Part shown: one piece after another, positions 34,260-42,337 of the stretch
How positions within the stretch are numbered: the stretch's first letter is position 1
How the letters are laid out: each line of letters begins with the position of its first letter
From: an uncultured Bacilli bacterium
GTDB lineage: Bacteria; Bacillota_I; Bacilli_A; RF39; UBA660
Length of the DNA: 64,000 nucleotides
Assembly: GCA_947632085.1 (NCBI GenBank)
Contig: CANRNY010000008.1
Location: forward strand, 1 to 64,000
Reading direction: 5' to 3'
Notes under the pieces: generated by a model
Database searches by the model: none
Seen by the model: the letters and a program-made list of their open reading frames with translations, nothing else
Told to the model about the DNA's origin: nothing
Made by a program: the position numbers and the translations under genes

Positions 34260-35507
34260 ATGCGACAAAGAAGAGAACTAAAAGATGCTAAATTTGAACA
34301 ACTAGTAGCTGGTGCTATTACTAAATTTGGTCAAATTGATACTGTTGGTTTAACTTTATTAAGTGGTGGCTTATTATTAAATGGAATTACTATTTCTGAT
34401 GAACCATTTACTGATATAGTAGATTATATAGAATATAAAGGTGGAACAATTAAATTAAAAGAAGGATATGATTTAGAGAAAACAACTCGTGGTTGTCTTA
34501 CTCTAAGAGAAAAACTTGAAAATTATCAAGGTAGTAAAATAAAAAATTATCTGACTCATCTCAATGTTGAAAATTTTGTTATGCGTAAAATAAAACAATA
34601 TTCATCTTTAGATATTACTAAAAGAGCTAACTATTTTAGTCCTACAGAGTTAGCTGTTTTAGATACTTTGCTTGCTAAAGGTTATGTTACAACAAGATGG
34701 AATGATGATTATATTCCTCAAGATTTTGAAGAATATGTTCTTACTAAAAAGGGTGAAGTTCAATTATTTAAAGAAGATAATGCTGATTTATTAGTTAATT
34801 TTATTCTTGATTTAGAAAGTCAATGTTATGATCAAAACTTACTTGATGATTTTCTTCAAGCTCAAAACTTAAATGATAAACCTCAAGAATTATTAACTTT
34901 ATTTAATTTTGAAATATTTGGTAGTTTATATGATCGTGATATCTTATCTGCTAATGCTTCTATACCATCATTTAAAGAATTACATTTTGAAGTAGGACGT
35001 GGTTATGACAGAGATTCACGAGCATTAATAACTGATTTATTAGAAGTATTAGAAAGTGATCATTCAATTTGTATATGCCATCCAAATCATATCTTTAAAA
35101 ATAAACCAGTTACTAAAAATAATCCCCAAATAACGAGAATTAATTGGGATAATATTGATCCTGCTCGTATGATAAAAATGGGTGATTATCTTAATTTTGT
35201 TGATGTTAATAGTGCTTATAGATACGCTCACAATCGATTAAAACATCAACTTCTTCCTGCTATTAAACAAGATGATAAAGATATTACTAAATACTTAGTA
35301 GTTGTCGAAAAATATAGATATGATAATGTTGATAACTATGTTGTAAGAGGTCTTATTAAAGGTGAACCTTCTAGTATAAGCATTGCCTTTAATCCTGAAT
35401 ATGCCAAAACTATTACTAGAGATATTTGGTCTAAAGGCTTAAGAATGGGTGATAATGAAACACCAAATCTCTATTTAAAGCGTCAACACTCTATAAGTAA
35501 CGAATAA
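34260..35507 (+). CDS. Conserved hypothetical protein (415 aa)
   Basis: Soluble protein with an excellent ribosome site (TTAAGGAGGAT). Alternating helices and strands, including TVGLTLLSGGLLLNGITIS near 28-46, a winged-helix-like stretch (SPTELAVLDTLLAKGYVTTR), and a basic C-terminus with DVNSAYRYAHNRLKHQL. Nothing identifies a function. It is convergent with the signal peptidase gene, with a shared terminator between. Confidence 0.6.
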   Translation: MRQRRELKDAKFEQLVAGAITKFGQIDTVGLTLLSGGLLLNGITISDEPFTDIVDYIEYKGGTIKLKEGYDLEKTTRGCLTLREKLENYQGSKIKNYLTHLNVENFVMRKIKQYSSLDITKRANYFSPTELAVLDTLLAKGYVTTRWNDDYIPQDFEEYVLTKKGEVQLFKEDNADLLVNFILDLESQCYDQNLLDDFLQAQNLNDKPQELLTLFNFEIFGSLYDRDILSANASIPSFKELHFEVGRGYDRDSRALITDLLEVLESDHSICICHPNHIFKNKPVTKNNPQITRINWDNIDPARMIKMGDYLNFVDVNSAYRYAHNRLKHQLLPAIKQDDKDITKYLVVVEKYRYDNVDNYVVRGLIKGEPSSISIAFNPEYAKTITRDIWSKGLRMGDNETPNLYLKRQHSISNE

Positions 35508-35513
35508 AAAAAT

Positions 35514-35541
35514 AACTACTTACCAAAAGTAAGTAGTTTTA
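35514..35541. terminator. Bidirectional terminator
   Basis: AACTACTTAC, CAAAA, GTAAGTAGTT, flanked by A-run on the left and T-rich sequence on the right; serves both converging genes. Confidence 0.85.
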
Positions 35542-36705
35542 TTATTCATTAAAATATTCATATAACCAAATAGATGGATAACCTAAATATTTAATATGAA
35601 ATACATATATACCTTTAATACTATCTTTAGTTATTTCCTTATAATCATTAGCATTATTATTATCACCCTTTGTCGTATAATAAGTTATCTTATTATCTAC
35701 TCGTTTATCAACAATCCTATGAACTATATCTTTATTATTACTCGTAAAAACGATAATTGAATTTAAAGGAAGATTATTTAATTCATCATTATCTAGTTTT
35801 TTATAAACAATCATATCTCCTCTAACAAGAGTAGAAGACATACTATTAGAGAGAATAGTTATTGGTTTATACTTAAACATTCCTAGCATAAAACAAACTA
35901 AAAGAGTAGCCAAAATAAATGTTAATGCATAACTTATTATTACAAAAGAATTTTTATTGTGCCAATCACTTAATTTTTCTTTTGTAATAATATTTTTAAA
36001 ATACACATAAATAATAAATAACTCAAGAATTTTTAACATACATTTTGTTAACCAATTTATATTAGGCCATATAGGTAATAAGAAAATAACTTTATTTATT
36101 AAAACAAAGATTATTGGAATTAAATATGTTTTATTAAGTGAAATATAAGTTAAGATAATATTACACCATATAATAGGTATTATATCAGAACATAAATACA
36201 TTATCAGTAATCTATTATTATCTATAATTGTCAAAAGATAATTAAAGTTTATTTCACTAATAATAATTAATAATGTTACTAAAATATAAAAGAATTTATT
36301 TCTATTATTATTAATTAATATAAATCTTATTATTTCTATACCTATTATTGGTATTAAATAAATAATAATATTCCCTAAATTAAAAGATAGAGGATTTTTT
36401 AAAAAACCTAATTTAAGTCCTAAAAAGTAACTAAATAAAATATAACCTAAACTAATTATTAAAGTTAATAATATATCTTTATAATTAATCTTTTTATTTG
36501 TTTTATATTTTTTACTAAGAAAGATATATAAAAGGATAAAGAACCATATTATAAATTTAATAATATTAGTATGTAAAAAAATAGATGTTATTGCATAAGA
36601 TAATAATATAAATAATAAGAATTTAAATTTTAAATTTTTAATTATAAAAAATATATTAGATTTAATTCCAATATAATGTTTTAATGAATTGTTAGTTTTG
36701 AACAT
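35542..36705 (-). CDS. Signal peptidase I, SipW/ER type, with large membrane N-terminus
   Basis: 387 residues. The last 120 residues are the S26B peptidase: ILSNSMSSTL (Ser288 as nucleophile), VRGDMIVYKK, IVHRIVD (His329 as the general base, as in SipW, in place of Lys) and TKGDNNNANDYKEI. The first 270 residues carry about eight hydrophobic helices, far more than the one or two of SipW proteins. It overlaps by 14 nt a TasA/camelysin-like gene, its obvious substrate. SipW enzymes process such matrix proteins (established in Bacillus). The fused membrane domain is unusual. Confidence 0.85.
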   Translation of the reverse strand: MFKTNNSLKHYIGIKSNIFFIIKNLKFKFLLFILLSYAITSIFLHTNIIKFIIWFFILLYIFLSKKYKTNKKINYKDILLTLIISLGYILFSYFLGLKLGFLKNPLSFNLGNIIIYLIPIIGIEIIRFILINNNRNKFFYILVTLLIIISEINFNYLLTIIDNNRLLIMYLCSDIIPIIWCNIILTYISLNKTYLIPIIFVLINKVIFLLPIWPNINWLTKCMLKILELFIIYVYFKNIITKEKLSDWHNKNSFVIISYALTFILATLLVCFMLGMFKYKPITILSNSMSSTLVRGDMIVYKKLDNDELNNLPLNSIIVFTSNNKDIVHRIVDKRVDNKITYYTTKGDNNNANDYKEITKDSIKGIYVFHIKYLGYPSIWLYEYFNE

Positions 36706-37186
36706 AGCTAATAAATCCTGTTATTGACTTCGTTGTAATTTCTGGCATTTGTTCAACATTATCTTTAAATTTTATCGTAATAGTAAAAGATGTTTCTTCA
36801 TCTACATTAAGTGTTTTAGCTATTTCACTAGTTTCAAATGTAATAGGGCACTCTTCATCAGTTTCTTTACTCATAAATAATACATCATCTAATTTAGCAT
36901 TAATATTTCCTAAATTAGCAATTGTAATTTTATATTTTATTTCATCACCTGGTTCATATAATTCAGCATTAAAATTAATTGTAGTATTTGAAAAAGTAGG
37001 TTCCCCAGGACTAGCTTTCCCAGTCGTTTGAATAGTTTCGATATTTGTTATTCTTACATCCCATTCACCATTTATTGTCGCTGTTCCCATAATACTAATA
37101 CTAGTTGCAAATGATGCATATCCAATTGCCATAATAGAAATAGCTAATAATAAGATAAAGATTAATAAATATTTTTTATTTTTCAT
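36692..37186 (-). CDS. TasA/camelysin-like secreted protein
   Basis: 164 residues. N-terminal KNKKYLLIFILLLAISIMAI followed by GYASFAT is the SipW-type signal peptide (basic start, long core, Tyr-Ala-x-Phe). The mature part is a beta-rich jelly-roll-like domain: NTTINFNAELYEPGDEIKY, KITIANLGNINAKLDDV, SFTITIKFKD. TasA homologues form fibres of the biofilm matrix, while camelysin (CalY) is surface-associated. The dedicated signal peptidase gene overlaps the 3' end. Strong ribosome site (AAAGGAGT). 150 bp of non-coding DNA lie upstream. Confidence 0.75.
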   Translation of the reverse strand: MKNKKYLLIFILLLAISIMAIGYASFATSISIMGTATINGEWDVRITNIETIQTTGKASPGEPTFSNTTINFNAELYEPGDEIKYKITIANLGNINAKLDDVLFMSKETDEECPITFETSEIAKTLNVDEETSFTITIKFKDNVEQMPEITTKSITGFISYVQN

Positions 37187-37313
37187 TTTATACTCCTTTC
37201 AAAAAAGCATTAACACTATTTGAAAGATATAAATGAATAAAATAGTTTATTTTAGCTTCACTAATAATAACTATTCTCAATATATTCTATGTAGTATCTT
37301 AATATTTTGTTAC

Positions 37314-37340
37314 ATAAAAAAATACCAAATAATTGGTATT
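37314..37340 (-). terminator. Terminator (minus strand)
   Basis: On the minus strand AATACCAA, TTAT, TTGGTATT, then seven T, starting at the stop codon of the small gene at 37339-37629. Confidence 0.85.
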
Positions 37341-37629
37341 ATATTTTTTTAAGTTCAATTAAATCAAAACCATTATCTATTATATATTTATTAATCTCTT
37401 CAATTTGTTCTTTAGTTAATTCTGCTAAAAAAGGATGTTCATCTATATTACTATAATGTTTAACAGATATAACTTTTAATAAACCAAATACTGAATCATA
37501 TATGTTATTAACTTTATACTTATTAACTTCCTTAGATATTCTTGTCGTATAAATAACTTTACCATTATTTATTCTTTCTAAATAACTATTATATTCATTA
37601 TCAGGAAATACTATATAATTATTATTCAT
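37339..37629 (-). CDS. Small protein, possible PUA/ASCH-like fold
   Basis: 96 residues from the ATG at 37629 (AAGGTGATATTA before it; an upstream GTG at 37638 is inside that site). GKVIYTTRISKEVNKYKVND-like strands and a helix TKEQIEEINKYIIDN recall short PUA/ASCH proteins that bind RNA or modified nucleotides, where a TTR..K...Y..G pattern is common. The resemblance is weak. It follows the transglutaminase-like gene by 10 bp and is cotranscribed with it. Confidence 0.5.
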   Translation of the reverse strand: MNNNYIVFPDNEYNSYLERINNGKVIYTTRISKEVNKYKVNNIYDSVFGLLKVISVKHYSNIDEHPFLAELTKEQIEEINKYIIDNGFDLIELKKI

Positions 37630-37639
37630 TAATATCACC

Positions 37640-38488
37640 TTAAGACATTCTTTTTAATACGTATTTATTATCTTCAAAACACTCTTGATAACTAGCTTCA
37701 TTATTATTACGTACTACCTTAATTCTTAGTGATGGATCATTTCGATCTTCATTAATCTTTACTGTAACACATTGTCTTTCACGACGATCAAGTAATTTAC
37801 CATTTAAATAAGCATATAACAAAGCTCTTTCAAAAGGACCTTTTACATTACCTATATTAATTAATTTATCGCTATAAAATTGTAACTTTCTTTGTGTTAA
37901 ATTAAAAGTACTATCTCTATCTAAGTTAAAATAATCATAAGCTGAATTTCTTGAAGCTAACTTAGTATGTAAATGATTCATAAAACCATGTAAGGCATCA
38001 TATAAAGTTTGTAATCCTAATGCACTATCAATAGTATCAATATAAGCATGTTCTAAACCAACTAAATTAGGATGACTAGCATTGATTGTTTTATATCGAG
38101 GAATTACACCAAAATTATTTGGTCTAAGTCCATACTGATTACGGAATAAATCACCAAGTGGATCTAAAAAATATAATCCTTTATCACCATGAACTACTAA
38201 AGCAAATAAAGGTATTTTCGCACTATTAGCTCTAACTCTTTCAGCTTTAATTCCAAACTTTTTAAATATTTCTACATAAAAATCAGATATAGTTGCACAA
38301 ACAATATAAGGTACTTTATTTATAAATCCCTTATTAAATTGACGTAATTTTTCTTCATCACTAGCTAAAAAATAATCTAAATCTCTTTGAAATATAGGAG
38401 CTAATTTAACATATAAAAAACGAATGATATAGTCTTTAGGCCAATCAAACTTAACTTGTCTTAATATTTCTGCAATTTGTTCATTCAT
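37640..38488 (-). CDS. Transglutaminase-like protein, catalytic His doubtful
   Basis: 282 residues. VPYIVCATISDFYVEIFKKF with Cys64 as likely nucleophile, then GIKAERVRAN and PLFALVVHGDKGLYFLDPLGD. The final Asp109 matches the transglutaminase-like order, but the strand that should begin with His reads LFALVV, so the His is missing or supplied by His100. The C-terminal 130 residues (STFNLTQRKLQFYSDKL, FERALLYAYLNGKLLDRRER) are unassigned. Very strong ribosome site (AAAGGGGG). Operon with the small protein that follows. Role unknown. Confidence 0.6.
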   Translation of the reverse strand: MNEQIAEILRQVKFDWPKDYIIRFLYVKLAPIFQRDLDYFLASDEEKLRQFNKGFINKVPYIVCATISDFYVEIFKKFGIKAERVRANSAKIPLFALVVHGDKGLYFLDPLGDLFRNQYGLRPNNFGVIPRYKTINASHPNLVGLEHAYIDTIDSALGLQTLYDALHGFMNHLHTKLASRNSAYDYFNLDRDSTFNLTQRKLQFYSDKLINIGNVKGPFERALLYAYLNGKLLDRRERQCVTVKINEDRNDPSLRIKVVRNNNEASYQECFEDNKYVLKRMS

Positions 38489-38592
38489 ATTTATATCCCC
38501 CTTTAAAAGCCCAAACGCGTTCTAGAATATCATAATTTTTAGAAAAAGTCTAATATTTATCTAAATATGATAAAATAATTTAGGTGGTATTA

Positions 38593-39246
38593 ATGCAATT
38601 AGAAGAACTTAATAAAGAGTATGATAAATTACAAAAGAAATATGGTGCTAAAGAATTAGATTCAATTTATAATGGTGGATGTACTGATAATCCTAATATT
38701 TGTTTTGTTTTTATGAATCCCACTGGTCGTAATATTGCTTCTAGTAAAGATTGGCATGGTCGTAAATCTCCTTGGATAGGAACTAAAAATATTTGGGATT
38801 TATTTTATCCTTTAAATTTAATTACTGAAGAAACCTACCTTAAAATAAAAGAAAAGAAGGGTAGAGATTGGACTCCTGAATTTGCTGATGAAGTATATGA
38901 AGATGTTACTAATCATAAAATATTTATAACTAATTTAGGTAAGTGTACTCAAGTTGATGCTCGTGAATTACCAGATGAAATATATATACAATATCTTCAT
39001 TTATTAGAAAAAGAAATAACGATAATAAATCCTAAAGTAATCGTCTTATTTGGTAATCAAGTAAGTTCTATCGTCTTAAATAAAAAAATATCAGTTTCTA
39101 AATCTCGTAAAGAACTACATCATAAGAAAATAGCGCAAAAAGAATATGATAGTTATGCTGTTTATTATCCAATAGGTAATGGTCGATTTAATATCGATAA
39201 ATCAATAGAAGATATTAAATGGATTATTGACAAGTACCATTTTTAA
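38593..39246 (+). CDS. Uracil-DNA glycosylase superfamily protein
   Basis: 217 residues from ATG 38593; the GTG at 38584 is in the TAGGTGG site. UDG-like pattern: ICFVFMNPTGRNIAS (motif A loop), SPWIGTKNIWDLF, then NHKIFITNLGKC, IINPKVIVLFGNQVSS (typical UDG strand) and YYPIGNGRF where other families have the HPS motif. The catalytic acidic residue of family 4/5 is not clear, so activity could differ (mismatch or other base removal). A decayed duplicate of its last 75 codons lies at 47196-47424. Confidence 0.7.
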   Translation: MQLEELNKEYDKLQKKYGAKELDSIYNGGCTDNPNICFVFMNPTGRNIASSKDWHGRKSPWIGTKNIWDLFYPLNLITEETYLKIKEKKGRDWTPEFADEVYEDVTNHKIFITNLGKCTQVDARELPDEIYIQYLHLLEKEITIINPKVIVLFGNQVSSIVLNKKISVSKSRKELHHKKIAQKEYDSYAVYYPIGNGRFNIDKSIEDIKWIIDKYHF

Positions 39247-39292
39247 TTATTATTTAACTATCTTAGAATAAATAAGTTATGATATATTATAT

Positions 39293-40474
39293 ATGGTGAT
39301 AGAGTTGAATAAAGAACGTGTAACTAGGTATCTTGAAGTTTGGTTAAAGTATATTAGAAAAGAAGAAATAGAAGAGTTAGAACAAGATATTAATATGCCC
39401 TTAATTCCTTTTTTAGTCGACATATTAAATAATTTATATAATAAATATAGTCAAGTAATAACTTATATACCTGCTACTCAAGATCCTTATAATTATTATA
39501 TAATTGCTCCTACTAATGGCTACTATTCTTTAGAAGATTTTCTCTTAAATCGCTTATTAAGAAGTATTACTAGTCTCCAATATCAAGATGAATCAAATAC
39601 TTTTATGCCTGATTCTCATTATGCCCATGAATTTGGTGAAGTATCAATTGATAAAAACAGAGTCGAGCAAGATATCAAAGAAATTAAATGTCGTCGTAAA
39701 TTAGTTGCTCATGAATTTTTACACGGTCTAAAAACGCAATTTTATAATGGTGATTTTTTCAACGCTGATAGATATTATCAAATGAAAGAGGAGTTAAAAC
39801 GAACTTTTGGTTCTGAAATAAATGATTTTTCTCCACTAAGAAATCAACTAAACGATTTATATAAACATTGTGGTTTATCTTATTCATCAAGAATTATTAA
39901 AAGATATTTATATCAATATAGTAATCTTGACCTTATTAATATAGATGAAATATTAAATGAAAGTGAAGCTATTACTGCATCAAAAGATGATTATAAAGTT
40001 TTACATCAATTAGCTAATAATATCTTTATGGCCTTACAAAATCCCGAGAGTTCTAACACTTTCATCACTAATTATGCCTTTATTATTGAAAGACTTATTG
40101 ACACCAAAACCTTATTTATAGGTTTATATTTAGAACCAGAAGTCTTTTACCAAAAATTTAATTATTTATATACTCCAATATTTCAACATAACTATGGAAT
40201 TAATTCTAGTGCTTTATATATTCTTACTTATCAACTAGATATGATTAAAAAAAATCCTCAAGATATTAATTTACATATTAAATTATTAAATACGTTATAT
40301 GAATGTATTGATATCGGATATACAATGTATGGTTATAATAATCAAGTAAGAGCTAAAACAATTGGTTGTATAGGTAATAAAGGTTTATTAGAAATAGTTA
40401 ATAGACGTCTTCAACCATTACCTAATTTACGTTATTCTACTGAATACGAAATTATTCGTAATAAAACAAAATAA
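39293..40474 (+). CDS. Putative zinc metallopeptidase (HEFLH)
   Basis: 393 residues, no signal peptide. LVAHEFLHGLKTQFYNG near residues 137-153 is a classical HExxH zinc motif in a helix, and the downstream ILNESEAITASKD near 222-234 could give the third ligand (Glu), as in gluzincins. The rest is helical and unassigned. A cytosolic protease or an inactive relative are both possible. Start: ATG 39293; TTG 39305 lies better behind GGTGAT and may be the real start. The end forms a terminator shared with lysS on the other strand. Confidence 0.6.
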   Translation: MVIELNKERVTRYLEVWLKYIRKEEIEELEQDINMPLIPFLVDILNNLYNKYSQVITYIPATQDPYNYYIIAPTNGYYSLEDFLLNRLLRSITSLQYQDESNTFMPDSHYAHEFGEVSIDKNRVEQDIKEIKCRRKLVAHEFLHGLKTQFYNGDFFNADRYYQMKEELKRTFGSEINDFSPLRNQLNDLYKHCGLSYSSRIIKRYLYQYSNLDLINIDEILNESEAITASKDDYKVLHQLANNIFMALQNPESSNTFITNYAFIIERLIDTKTLFIGLYLEPEVFYQKFNYLYTPIFQHNYGINSSALYILTYQLDMIKKNPQDINLHIKLLNTLYECIDIGYTMYGYNNQVRAKTIGCIGNKGLLEIVNRRLQPLPNLRYSTEYEIIRNKTK

Positions 40475-40505
40475 AGTATCATCTTAAATATTGATGATAC
40501 TTTTT
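40473..40505. terminator. Bidirectional terminator
   Basis: AAGTATCATC, 9-nt loop, GATGATACTT, T-run right, A/T-rich left; sits between convergent genes. Confidence 0.85.
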
Positions 40506-40508
40506 ATA

Positions 40509-42062
40509 TTATAATAAAACTTTAATTTTATCTTTATCTAAGGCCATTAAAAACAATCCTAGTTTAGGCCCTTGATCCATCCCTAACAACATATTATATA
40601 GAATTTGAAAATATCTTTTCTGTGCTACTTTCAATTCTTTATCAACTAAAACTCCGTCTTTAACTATATCATATAATGCTGTTTGTAAATCATTAGTTGT
40701 TTCATAATGATTATCTAATAAGTTTATTGTTTTACTTAACCATTCTTTTTCGGTTTCATTTAAACTTGTATAATATTCATCATTTCTCTTTTCTAATAGA
40801 TTTACTTGGTAATCTTTTCCATAATCATTTACCCAATTACGTGCTAGTTCTAATCTTTGCTCAAATTCTTTTGCTTGAACATTAATATTTTCTTTAGCTA
40901 ATAATTCTTTTAATAGGTTAATATCAAAATTAACTATTGGTAAAAAAGTAACTAAATAACTAAAATTAGGATTTTTTAAGTAACTTTCTTTAACTTCTGT
41001 TAAATCTAATATACTTTTATTTTTTTCATCAATATTTCCCTGAAAATATAATTTAACCCAACGATCAAATTCACTATAATAACGAATAACATCATTATCT
41101 AATGCAATATCAAAAGCATGCATATTATCAAATCTAGCATAAAACCACCATATAATATTTTTATCATATACTCTTAATAAATCAGTAATTGTCAAAACAT
41201 TACCTGTCGATGAAGACATTTTAGCGCCACCACCTTTTATTCCAATAAAATTATATGGAATATAAACTGGTGGTTCATAATTATATATTTCTCTAGCAAC
41301 TCTTTCAGATACAGCTTTACTACCATTAGCAGCCGAATGATCAATCCCACCTGTTTCAAAAGTAACTTTTTCTACCATCCATCTCATCGGCCAATCAACT
41401 TTCCATTGTAGTTTAACATTAGTAGCACTATTAATATTTAATTTATCTTTTAAACCACAAGTACATGAATATTCGACTTCACCCGTTTTAGAATTATATT
41501 TATTAATTTTTGTTGAATCTTTTTTACATTTTGGACAGTAAATACTAATTGGATAATAGTTTTCTCTTTCTTCATCTGTTGCATCTTGGGTTCTAAAATC
41601 ATCTATAATATTAAATATTTTATCTCTATTATCCATTGCTATTTTTATATATTTATTATATCTTCCAGATTGATATTCTTTCGCTTGATAAATACATTCT
41701 ACTTCTACGTCCATCGCTTTTAATTCGTCTAAGAATCTTTTCTCCATATAGGACGCATAAGATTCATTTTCTGTGAAAGGACTAGGTATTTCGGTATAAG
41801 GCATTCCAATGTATTTTTCATAACTTGAATCAATATTTCCTGGAACTTTTCTAAATCTATCAAATTCATCAAAAGATAAAATATATCTTACATTTTTACC
41901 TAACATTTTTAATTCTTTTGCCACTAAATAGGGAGTAGCAATCTCTCTAAAATTACCTATATGAACAAATCCACTAGGTGAAACTCCACTTGCAATTGTA
42001 TATACTTCTTCATTTGGTCTTTCTTCAATTATTCTTAAAGCAACTTCTTTTGCCCAATTCAT
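40509..42062 (-). CDS. lysS: Lysyl-tRNA synthetase, class I (LysRS1)
   Basis: 517 residues from ATG 42062 (GGAAGG 9 nt before). Class I catalytic core: GVSPSGFVHIGNF with HIGN at 34-37, zinc site Cys176/Cys179/Cys200/Cys202, KMSSSTGN at 281-288, and a helical anticodon-cage C-terminus. LysRS1 is the archaeal-type enzyme, found only in some bacteria; most Bacillota use class II LysRS. In Bacillus cereus LysRS1 is under T-box control (established). Here no T-box motif is seen; a Lys-rich leader peptide with alternative hairpins takes its place (42084-42239). Confidence 0.95.
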   Translation of the reverse strand: MNWAKEVALRIIEERPNEEVYTIASGVSPSGFVHIGNFREIATPYLVAKELKMLGKNVRYILSFDEFDRFRKVPGNIDSSYEKYIGMPYTEIPSPFTENESYASYMEKRFLDELKAMDVEVECIYQAKEYQSGRYNKYIKIAMDNRDKIFNIIDDFRTQDATDEERENYYPISIYCPKCKKDSTKINKYNSKTGEVEYSCTCGLKDKLNINSATNVKLQWKVDWPMRWMVEKVTFETGGIDHSAANGSKAVSERVAREIYNYEPPVYIPYNFIGIKGGGAKMSSSTGNVLTITDLLRVYDKNIIWWFYARFDNMHAFDIALDNDVIRYYSEFDRWVKLYFQGNIDEKNKSILDLTEVKESYLKNPNFSYLVTFLPIVNFDINLLKELLAKENINVQAKEFEQRLELARNWVNDYGKDYQVNLLEKRNDEYYTSLNETEKEWLSKTINLLDNHYETTNDLQTALYDIVKDGVLVDKELKVAQKRYFQILYNMLLGMDQGPKLGLFLMALDKDKIKVLL

Positions 42063-42083
42063 TTTTATCATTCCTTCCAATAT

Positions 42084-42122
42084 AAAAAGTGACCTAAACA
42101 CTTTGATTGTTTTAGATCACTT
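42084..42122 (-). terminator. Leader terminator (attenuator) of the LysRS gene
   Basis: On the minus strand AAGTGATCTAAA (42122-42111), a 12-nt loop, TTTAGGTCACTT (42098-42087) with one G-U pair, then T-run. It lies before the start codon, within the leader, so unless it is prevented from forming it should stop transcription ahead of lysS. Confidence 0.85.
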
Positions 42123-42181
42123 ATCTTTTTTCTAAAAAAATTTATACCAAAATATATTTTAAGATATGCTAAAACAACCAA
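42103..42181 (-). promoter_or_regulatory. Antiterminator helix of the LysRS leader
   Basis: In the RNA, UUGGUUGUUUUAG (42181-42169) pairs with CUAAAACAAUCAA (42115-42103) over 13 bp with a single G-U. The second strand includes the last five bases of the terminator's left arm and much of its loop, so the two structures cannot coexist. The first strand is inside the leader-peptide ORF, 8 nt before its stop codon, where a terminating ribosome would cover it. Confidence 0.75.
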
Positions 42182-42239
42182 TATTTATTATTGATTTCTT
42201 ATTGTTCTTTATAGATTTCTTTATTTGATTGTATAACAT
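42159..42239 (-). CDS. Lys-rich leader peptide of the LysRS attenuator (26 aa)
   Basis: ATG at 42239-42237 follows GAAGGGACGATTTTT, an acceptable ribosome site. The peptide begins MLYNQIKKSIKNNKKS and ends at TAA 42161-42159. Lys is 5 of 26 residues, in two Lys-Lys pairs plus one single, and three of the five codons are AAG in a genome that prefers AAA. The ORF ends just past the left strand of the antiterminator. It is too short for homology, so its reality rests on position, content and the pairing logic. Confidence 0.65.
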   Translation of the reverse strand: MLYNQIKKSIKNNKKSIINIGCFSIS

Positions 42240-42263
42240 AAAAATCGTCCCTTCGTTTAATAT

Positions 42264-42290
42264 ATTATAATATTTATTTTATTTTGTCAA
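42264..42290 (-). promoter_or_regulatory. Promoter of the LysRS leader transcript
   Basis: Minus strand TTGACA (42290-42285), then TATAAT (42269-42264) with a short 15-bp spacer, or TAATAT two bases on with 17 bp. Transcription would start near 42257, just before the leader-peptide ribosome site. Confidence 0.6.
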
Positions 42291-42312
42291 AAATATAAAA
42301 AGTAATAATTTA

Positions 42313-42321
42313 TGCTATAAT
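42313..42321 (+). promoter_or_regulatory. Extended -10 promoter, divergent from lysS
   Basis: TGCTATAAT, nearly the same 20-mer as at 27020. The predicted start is so close that the ribosome site AGAGGTG lies at the mRNA 5' end. Confidence 0.65.
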
Positions 42322-42337
42322 TATAAAAGAGGTGATT

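Noticed and set aside
42240-42256. CGTCCC-like text in the LysRS leader, as seen in T-box terminators
   Set aside because: On the lysS strand it reads GAAGGGACG, and no GGGTGGTACC-type T-box or stem I is present; it fits better as a ribosome site of the leader peptide.
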